Positions 6,401 to 11,177 of a stretch of 11,177 nt of DNA are shown here, piece after piece. The position numbers and the translations under genes are program-made. Every line of letters starts with the position of its first letter. The stretch's first letter is position 1. This DNA comes from an uncultured Synergistia bacterium (GTDB lineage Bacteria > Eremiobacterota > SpSt-956 > JAKJGF01), in the NCBI GenBank assembly GCA_937888925.1, contig CALARM010001055.1, forward strand, positions 1 to 11,177. The letters are read 5' to 3'. A model generated the notes under the pieces. The model did not search any database, was not told the origin of the DNA, and saw only the letters and a list, made by a program, of their open reading frames with translations.

Positions 6401-7678
6401 TTGTTACCTAAATCATCATATCTTATTTTTATCACAATTTTATGCTTTTTCTCTTTCTCTGGATGTAATCTCTTTAAAGGAGGAGTAAAACCGGTTCCAT
6501 CAGAAACTCCTTTACCTTATGTCACTCCTTTACTTTCTGTCACTCCTCTGGAGCCTTCTCCCACAGCAACTGTTTTATTTACACCTTCTGCAAACCCTGC
6601 AAAAAAAATACAGCAGACTCCGTCTGTTACTCCTGTGCCCACACAGGAAGAAGATACAGGACTTTATCTTATAAATGATAGAACCTGGTACGGTTTTATA
6701 GATAAAACAGGGAAAGTGGTAATAAAACCTGTATTTTCAATGGCTACTGAATTTTCAGAAGGTCTCTCGGCAGTAATTACAAAAGATGGAAAGAAAGGAT
6801 ATATAGATAAAACAGGGAAAATGGTATTTGAAGCAAATTATGAGAGTTTATCCATCTTTTCCGATGGAGTGGCCATGGTGAAAATAAATTTTGATAACTA
6901 TGGATATATAGATAAAACAGGGAAATCAGTCATTGATAAAATATCAGGAAAACCACTTTATAAGCCCCTTTCTTTTTCAGAAGGACTTGCAACTGTACCT
7001 ATAGACGGTAAATATGGTTATATAGACACAACCGGTAAGGTTGTAATAGAACCCCGGTTCAGTGAAGGAGGAAATTTTTCAGAAGGTCTGGCTCCTGTGA
7101 AAATAGATGATCTTTATGGATATATAGACATTACAGGTCAGATGGTAATAGAAGCGAAATTTATAAATGGTCAGAATTTTTCAGAAGGTCTGGCTTTTGT
7201 TCAGTATAAAGGTATTAAAGGAGGCTATATAGATAAATCTGGCAATATGGTTATAGAACCACAGTTTTATTACGGCAACAATTTTTCAGAAGGTTTTGCT
7301 TCAGTAATGATAAAAATGAATGAATACAGCTATATTGACAGGACAGGGAAGTTTATTACAGAAGAAAAATTCGATGGTGCCTGGTCTTTTTCCGATGGAA
7401 TGGCTCTTGTACAGAAAGGAGACAAATACGGTTATATACTTAAAACAGGTGAAATTATAAAACTTGAATTTATCTCTGGAACCTCTTTTTCTGAAGGTAT
7501 GGCAGTAGTGAGAGTAAATGACAGGTATGGTTATATAGATAAGTCAGGTAACCTGGCAATAGAACCATGTTTTGAAGATGCAAAACCTTTTTTGAGGGGA
7601 CTTGCCCGGGTAAAGGAAAAATCAAGAAATGGTTATATCCATAAAACAGGAGCATATGTATGGAGAGAAGAAAATTGA
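6401..7678 (+). CDS. WG (KWG) repeat lipoprotein
   Basis: A 425-residue surface or periplasmic lipoprotein of unknown function. The N-terminus has a lysine, a hydrophobic core and a lipobox FSGC (19-22), giving lipid-modified C22. Residues 30-85 are a Thr/Pro-rich spacer (repeated VTP, PSxTP). From about residue 96 to the end there are nine full copies and one partial copy of a 34-38 residue unit of the form YGYIDKTGKxVIEPxF...FSEGLAxV. This is the WG/KWG Leptospira repeat family, expected to form a stacked beta structure used for binding. The start is TTG, supported by AGGTG (6391-6395) five nt upstream and by the lipoprotein signal beginning right there. It is monocistronic: its own promoter lies upstream, and it converges with a TPR gene downstream with 58 bp between stop codons. 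Confidence 0.9.
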   Translation: MLPKSSYLIFITILCFFSFSGCNLFKGGVKPVPSETPLPYVTPLLSVTPLEPSPTATVLFTPSANPAKKIQQTPSVTPVPTQEEDTGLYLINDRTWYGFIDKTGKVVIKPVFSMATEFSEGLSAVITKDGKKGYIDKTGKMVFEANYESLSIFSDGVAMVKINFDNYGYIDKTGKSVIDKISGKPLYKPLSFSEGLATVPIDGKYGYIDTTGKVVIEPRFSEGGNFSEGLAPVKIDDLYGYIDITGQMVIEAKFINGQNFSEGLAFVQYKGIKGGYIDKSGNMVIEPQFYYGNNFSEGFASVMIKMNEYSYIDRTGKFITEEKFDGAWSFSDGMALVQKGDKYGYILKTGEIIKLEFISGTSFSEGMAVVRVNDRYGYIDKSGNLAIEPCFEDAKPFLRGLARVKEKSRNGYIHKTGAYVWREEN

Positions 7679-7681
7679 GAA

Positions 7682-7709
7682 TGTGAGTGGTGAGAAGTGA
7701 GTGGTGAGT
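7682..7709. repeat. GTGAG tandem repeat between convergent genes
   Basis: Two copies of a 14-nt unit, TGTGAGTGGTGAGA and AGTGAGTGGTGAGT, match at 12 of 14 bases. Each is itself made of two GTGAG-like steps. It starts four bases after the lipoprotein's TGA. No clear terminator hairpin is seen in this 58-bp gap. Similar post-stop GTGA sequence occurs at 4594-4607. Confidence 0.65.
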
Positions 7710-7736
7710 AGATATTATTAACTTACCATTCATTGC

Positions 7737-8567
7737 TCAATCTTTAACGAAAAGTCCTTCTGCTATATCAAAATAATCGGCACCTTCTTCATATCTTCCC
7801 AGCTTTTCCAGAGCATTACCTTTATTCAGCCAGTATATGCCATTATCAGGATTGATGGCTATTGCTTTATCAAAACAGGAAATAGCCTCTTCATATCTTT
7901 TTAATTCATATAATATATGGCCTTTATTATTCCAGAAAGAGCTGTTAGAAGGATTGATTTCCAGTGCTTTATCATAACAGAAAAGACCTTCTTCATATTT
8001 TTTGAGTTTTCCAGAAGCATAGCCTTTATTACACCAGAAGGTACTGTCATTTTTATCGATTTCTATTGCCCTGTCAAAACAGTGGATGGCCTCTTCGTAT
8101 TTACCTTCTGTTTCCAGGGTATAACCTTTATTGTTCCAGTATCTTCCCTTATCAGGTTCCAGCTTTATTGCTTCAGAAAAATTTTCGAGTGCTTCTTCAT
8201 ATCTTTTCATAAGATACAGGCAATTACCTCTGTCATTCCAGTAACTCCCATTATTGGGATTGAGCCCTATTGCTCTGGAAAAAGAGATAAGACAGGTTTC
8301 ATAATCTATTAAAGTTCCTGCAAGATAGCCTCTGTGATACCAGTAATCACTGTTCTCAGGATTTATTTCAATTGCTTTATCTATGGAAAGAATTGCTTCT
8401 TCATATGTTTCTCTATCAGATAAAGCCTTACTTTTAAAATACCATGCCTCAGAATAATCAGGAAGGAGTTCTATGGCTTTATTGAAATAATCTATAGCTT
8501 TTTCATAATTATTATTCTTAAGAGCATCAATACCTATTTCAGTTAATTCTCTGGCATTATGTTTCAT
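7737..8567 (-). CDS. TPR-repeat protein (8 tandem tetratricopeptide repeats)
   Basis: A 276-residue protein made almost entirely of eight consecutive 34-residue TPR units from about residue 5 to the end (8 x 34 = 272). Typical units read YWNNKGYTLETEGKYEEAIHCFDRAIEIDKND, with conserved W, G, Y, A, F, A and P positions. Such arrays form a right-handed superhelix that binds other proteins; no catalytic domain is attached. There is no signal peptide or membrane segment, so it is probably cytoplasmic. AGGGAGA (complement of 8574-8580) lies about 7 nt before the ATG. It follows the metallopeptidase gene by 125 bp in the same direction and may be cotranscribed. The partner protein is unknown. Confidence 0.93.
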   Translation of the reverse strand: MKHNARELTEIGIDALKNNNYEKAIDYFNKAIELLPDYSEAWYFKSKALSDRETYEEAILSIDKAIEINPENSDYWYHRGYLAGTLIDYETCLISFSRAIGLNPNNGSYWNDRGNCLYLMKRYEEALENFSEAIKLEPDKGRYWNNKGYTLETEGKYEEAIHCFDRAIEIDKNDSTFWCNKGYASGKLKKYEEGLFCYDKALEINPSNSSFWNNKGHILYELKRYEEAISCFDKAIAINPDNGIYWLNKGNALEKLGRYEEGADYFDIAEGLFVKD

Positions 8568-8692
8568 TAAAAATCTCCCTTCTTCTCTTCCTGTTTCTAC
8601 AGAATCCTTTATGTTTATTGAGACAGTGAATAAAGTGATGTTTCTTCAGGATAATTTTTCATATTAATGGATAGAGTTTTCCTTGATATATA

Positions 8693-9574
8693 TTATGTAT
8701 TCCTGAAGGCCCGGAATCTGTCGGAAAAATACATTTCTACAAAAGTATGTAACATTTTTTGAGATATTTTTATCAGTGATAGATCCCCTTTTTTCTCAGA
8801 GATCATTTCTGCAATCTTCATACCGTAATAATAACCATATCTTCCTCTTGTAAGACAGCCAGGTTCCAGATCAGGGACAAGAAATAAATTTCCCCATAAT
8901 TCTTCATTATAACTGTTTTCAATAATAGCTTCATTTAACATGAGCCATAATCTGCTTCTTATAAATAAACACTTCGTTATCCAGAATTTGAATTCATCAT
9001 CTGACATAAAACCAAAGGACAGGGATGCTGCCGGTGGGGAATTGTTTATTTTTCCGGAAAGATATGTGGCAATTCCTTCGGAAAGAAATTTATTAAAATA
9101 CAGTTCCTTTATATTTTTACAGTTCCCAGGATAAAATTCGTGGTGAAAATTATAATGTATTCCATGTATTATTTCATGAATTGTATGGACTTCAGGGATA
9201 AAGCCAGCAATGTTAAAGTGATGGTTTATCATAGTCAGATTCAGGAAAATATATGGTTTTCCCTTTACAAGGATACCATGACCATCCCAGGCAAAAGGGC
9301 CTATGAAAAGTATTACAGAAGGTATTTCTATATTTCCGAAAAATTTCAGGATTTTTTCTTCAGACTTTTGCAGAATATATCTTACTTTCTGAAGGGTAAT
9401 ATCTAAATTTTTTTTAAGTGTTTTTTTTATCTCATCTTCTATACCGTTTTTAATAAATTCATCTGATATTTTGCAAAGTCTGCCGTATTCCTGAAGAAAA
9501 TCTTTGAAAAAATCTTCTTTCTCCGGAAAATCTTTTATTTCTATCTGCTGTGATGTAAAATCAAGAATATTCAT
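8693..9574 (-). CDS. Putative HExxH zinc metallopeptidase (gluzincin-like, DUF2268-like)
   Basis: A 293-residue protein without signal peptide or membrane segment. The zinc-peptidase signature is EVHTIHEIIHGIHY, with HEIIH at 133-137. A candidate third ligand, E166, lies in FLSEGIATYLS, 29 residues after the second His, as in gluzincins. A later segment, RYGYYYGMKIAEMI (245-258), resembles the Tyr/Gly helix that follows the active site in DUF2268-type predicted zinc proteases. The first 75 residues are charged and helical. The family assignment rests on motif pattern only. The ATG overlaps the end of the preceding small gene by 14 nt and has no strong ribosome site, pointing to coupled translation. 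The substrate is unknown, and its presumed cytoplasmic location next to a secreted small protein is notable. Confidence 0.72.
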   Translation of the reverse strand: MNILDFTSQQIEIKDFPEKEDFFKDFLQEYGRLCKISDEFIKNGIEDEIKKTLKKNLDITLQKVRYILQKSEEKILKFFGNIEIPSVILFIGPFAWDGHGILVKGKPYIFLNLTMINHHFNIAGFIPEVHTIHEIIHGIHYNFHHEFYPGNCKNIKELYFNKFLSEGIATYLSGKINNSPPAASLSFGFMSDDEFKFWITKCLFIRSRLWLMLNEAIIENSYNEELWGNLFLVPDLEPGCLTRGRYGYYYGMKIAEMISEKKGDLSLIKISQKMLHTFVEMYFSDRFRAFRNT

Positions 9575-9836
9575 TATTTACTTTTTGCCTGAAGCCATAT
9601 TTACCTTCAGGAAGAAAAATTATCTTCCCGTTTTTCCCGGTTTTGGGCTCCTGCTTACTTCCAGAAAGTTCGCTCGTTACAGAACTGAATGGTTCTATAT
9701 GAAGTCCTATGCGGAAAAGTAAAGGGGGAGTTTTTTCAGATGAAGCAATAGAGGAAACAATAAAGAGACAGGTGATTGAAAGAGTTATTATAAAAAAGAC
9801 AGACAGATTAAACGAATTGAATTTCTTTCTTTTCAT
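9561..9836 (-). CDS. Small secreted or membrane-anchored protein, unknown function
   Basis: I do not recognise this 91-residue product with confidence. It has a basic N-terminus (MKRKKFN), a hydrophobic stretch (about 11-30) and a possible cleavage region near SSIASSE, so it is exported or anchored. The rest is polar and Lys/Gly-rich (KQEPKTGKNGKIIFLPEGKYGFRQK). The segment LLFRIGLHIEPFSS reminds me of the start of some polysaccharide-deacetylase-like proteins, so it might be a truncated remnant; this is unverified. The ATG at 9836 is chosen because CAATCAGGAGG lies just upstream, with GGAGG seven nt from the start. A longer frame from 9962 adds 42 residues that span the promoter. It overlaps the peptidase start by 14 nt. 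Confidence 0.6.
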   Translation of the reverse strand: MKRKKFNSFNLSVFFIITLSITCLFIVSSIASSEKTPPLLFRIGLHIEPFSSVTSELSGSKQEPKTGKNGKIIFLPEGKYGFRQKVNNEYS

Positions 9837-9841
9837 AAAAG

Positions 9842-9852
9842 TGCCTCCTGAT
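9842..9852 (-). promoter_or_regulatory. Ribosome binding site fixing the start of the small secreted protein
   Basis: The minus strand reads CAATCAGGAGG with GGAGG seven nt before the ATG at 9836. It is the strongest ribosome site in the right half of the window and decides against the 9962 start. Confidence 0.75.
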
Positions 9853-9900
9853 TGAAAAAATATGTGTGTTACTGAAAGGTATAAATAGATAGAGGATATA

Positions 9901-9935
9901 ATTATAACATATAAAGATGAAAAAATAAAAAGACA
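9901..9935 (-). promoter_or_regulatory. Extended -10 promoter for the small protein/metallopeptidase group
   Basis: The minus strand reads TATATGTTATAATTATA, a TG-extended perfect -10 (complement of 9901-9906, TGT at 9909-9907). A T-rich tract starting TGTCTTTTTA lies upstream (complement of 9926-9935). It is nearly identical to the promoter at 2564-2599. The expected start is near 9894, giving a leader of about 58 nt. Confidence 0.6.
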
Positions 9936-9977
9936 GTAAGGGAGCAAGACAGAAAGGAACAATAAAATCCGTTATTT

Positions 9978-11177
9978 ATGAGAAAGAAAATATTTTATTA
10001 TACAGGACTTATATTAGCTCTGATTTATTCTGTATGTACAGTCATAGCTATTGATAAATATAATTACTTTGATTTTTTTATTTTCTGGCCTCTAGGCATG
10101 GTTATTACAGCTATTATTTATATGTCCTTTATTCCTGTAATGGAGTCTTCCATGCTTTTTCTTACATATTTTGTTTTTCTTCCTCATACAGGGCCGGTAT
10201 TTATAACTTTTCCCCTTGTTGTTACAGTTCTTATATTTGCAGATTATAAGGCAGGGACAGGCTTTGCTCCTTTTGCAGGTATATTATGGTTCATTCTGGC
10301 AAATAAAATACCTCTCTTACAATGGAATTTTTGTCATTATTTCATCTTTATCTCCACTCTTATTACTATGATTATTTATACAATAAATCAATTTAAGAAG
10401 GTCGGAGCACTCAAAAAGATTGATGTTATTTCCTGTACCTATTCCGGTAATACGGGCCATTTTACGGAAGAATTCCTGAAAGGTCTCAGAGAGTCGGGAG
10501 TGGAGGTAAAAGAGCATTTTTTTCATTATGCCGATTTTTCCTGTGAGCTCCAGGGTGATGGTCTGGTTATTTCTTTTCCTGTGTACGGCTGGAAAAGTCC
10601 CTGGCATTTTACAGAATATATCTTTAAAAAACTTCCTCCCGGCAGGGGTAAGCCTGCATTTATACTTTATACCTCTGCAGGAGGGCCTGAAAATGCGGGG
10701 TTATTTGCTTATTTATTACTTGCTCTGAAAGGTTACAGTGTGGTGGGAAGAGCATGGGGAGTTTATCCCATAAATATAGCTACAGTGAGGCTACTGCCTT
10801 CGTCAGTTCACACATATTTAGACTCTTTTTTACCATGGAAAGGCCAGTTAAAGGAAGTTTTAACATATGGTTATGAATTCGGAAAAGGTATTTATACGGG
10901 ATATCCCTTTATATTCTGGCCTTTTTTCCTGGTATCGGCAGGTTTTTTGCTTGATAACAGATGGCTTAATACTGTAGCCTACAGGGCTTATGTATGGAAA
11001 AGAAGATGTGTCAGATGCGGATTATGTATTAAATTCTGCCCTGTAAAAAGGCTTCATCGCGGTAAAGATAATTATCCTCTTTCACGGGGAACATGCACTC
11101 TCTGCCTTGGATGTATTAACACCTGCCCTCATAATGCCATGCATTTGTTTTGCTGGACAGAATACGGAAGGCCCTAT
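9978..11177 (+). CDS. Membrane flavodoxin/2[4Fe-4S] ferredoxin fusion (EFR1-like), 3' end cut off
   Basis: The frame is open for 400 codons to the window edge, so the C-terminus is missing. Residues about 5-138 contain roughly four hydrophobic segments. Residues 147-295 are a flavodoxin-like domain: the strand KIDVISCTYSGNTGHFTEEF carries the FMN phosphate loop (S156-x-N-T-G), then GLVISFPVYGWKSPWHF and AFILYTSAGGPENAG. Another hydrophobic segment (about 309-325) precedes a ferredoxin domain with two [4Fe-4S] Cys sets: C344, C347, C350, C354 and C373, C376, C379, C383, each followed by Pro (FCPV, TCPH). The flavodoxin-then-ferredoxin order matches EFR1-family proteins, which are often soluble; the N-terminal membrane part is the odd feature. 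It probably moves electrons between a membrane site and a cytoplasmic partner. The ATG has only a distant AAGGA (9954-9958), and an in-frame stop lies 15 bp upstream (9963-9965). Confidence 0.85.
   Translation, partial: MRKKIFYYTGLILALIYSVCTVIAIDKYNYFDFFIFWPLGMVITAIIYMSFIPVMESSMLFLTYFVFLPHTGPVFITFPLVVTVLIFADYKAGTGFAPFAGILWFILANKIPLLQWNFCHYFIFISTLITMIIYTINQFKKVGALKKIDVISCTYSGNTGHFTEEFLKGLRESGVEVKEHFFHYADFSCELQGDGLVISFPVYGWKSPWHFTEYIFKKLPPGRGKPAFILYTSAGGPENAGLFAYLLLALKGYSVVGRAWGVYPINIATVRLLPSSVHTYLDSFLPWKGQLKEVLTYGYEFGKGIYTGYPFIFWPFFLVSAGFLLDNRWLNTVAYRAYVWKRRCVRCGLCIKFCPVKRLHRGKDNYPLSRGTCTLCLGCINTCPHNAMHLFCWTEYGRPY

Noticed and set aside
7470..7733. Minus-strand frame of 87 codons overlapping the lipoprotein end
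   Set aside because: Its sequence (STHHSLLTTH) is only the translation of the GTGAG repeat and the complement of WG repeats.
9837..9962. 42-residue N-terminal extension of the small secreted protein
   Set aside because: It would span the extended -10 promoter, and a strong AGGAGG sits right before the internal ATG at 9836.
10317..10728. Open frames on both strands within the last gene (minus 10317-10607, plus 10528-10728)
   Set aside because: The frame from 9978 runs unbroken through them with flavodoxin and ferredoxin motifs, so these are shadows.

Overview
The window is an A+T-rich stretch of bacterial chromosome. A Tat-exported protein, a lipobox protein, a membrane tetraheme cytochrome and a membrane flavodoxin/ferredoxin fusion suggest a Gram-negative-type or deep-branching bacterium with anaerobic or respiratory redox metabolism. 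WG (KWG) repeats, a near-perfect TPR array and Thr/Pro-rich linkers fit Leptospira-like lineages or uncultured candidate phyla, but the taxon cannot be fixed from the sequence. No tRNA, rRNA, CRISPR array or intact mobile element is visible.

Left block (1-2435, minus strand): in transcription order, a NapC/NrfH-type tetraheme cytochrome c (1911-2435), a Tat-exported FAD oxidoreductase one base later (338-1909), and then the 5' part of tag, 3-methyladenine DNA glycosylase I (1-254, cut by the window edge). The first two look like a periplasmic electron-transfer pair: quinol pool to cytochrome to flavoprotein, substrate unknown.

Central block (2436-6040, plus strand): a cytoplasmic-looking HisKA_3 histidine kinase (2740-3957) overlaps a NarL/FixJ response regulator (3947-4591). 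After a 240-bp leader region comes an Amt ammonium transporter (4832-6040), ended by a 17-bp perfect-stem terminator. No glnK/glnB gene is in the window.

Right block (6401-9836): a WG-repeat lipoprotein on the plus strand converges with a minus-strand group. That group is a small secreted protein, an HExxH metallopeptidase whose start overlaps it by 14 nt, and an 8-TPR protein. From 9978 a plus-strand gene runs off the window: membrane segments, a flavodoxin-like domain, another membrane segment and a 2[4Fe-4S] ferredoxin (EFR1-like). It is at least 400 residues long.

Non-coding signals: an approx. 79-bp dispersed repeat occurs twice (2625-2702 and 6095-6173, about 87% identical by hand alignment). 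A shared T-rich, extended -10 promoter element (TGTTATAATTA core) appears at three loci: upstream of the cytochrome operon, the WG lipoprotein and the small secreted/peptidase operon. This suggests these three extracytoplasmic units are expressed by one promoter type. The amt leader has a 20-bp palindrome and a segment complementary to its ribosome binding site. GTGA-rich tandem repeats follow two stop codons.
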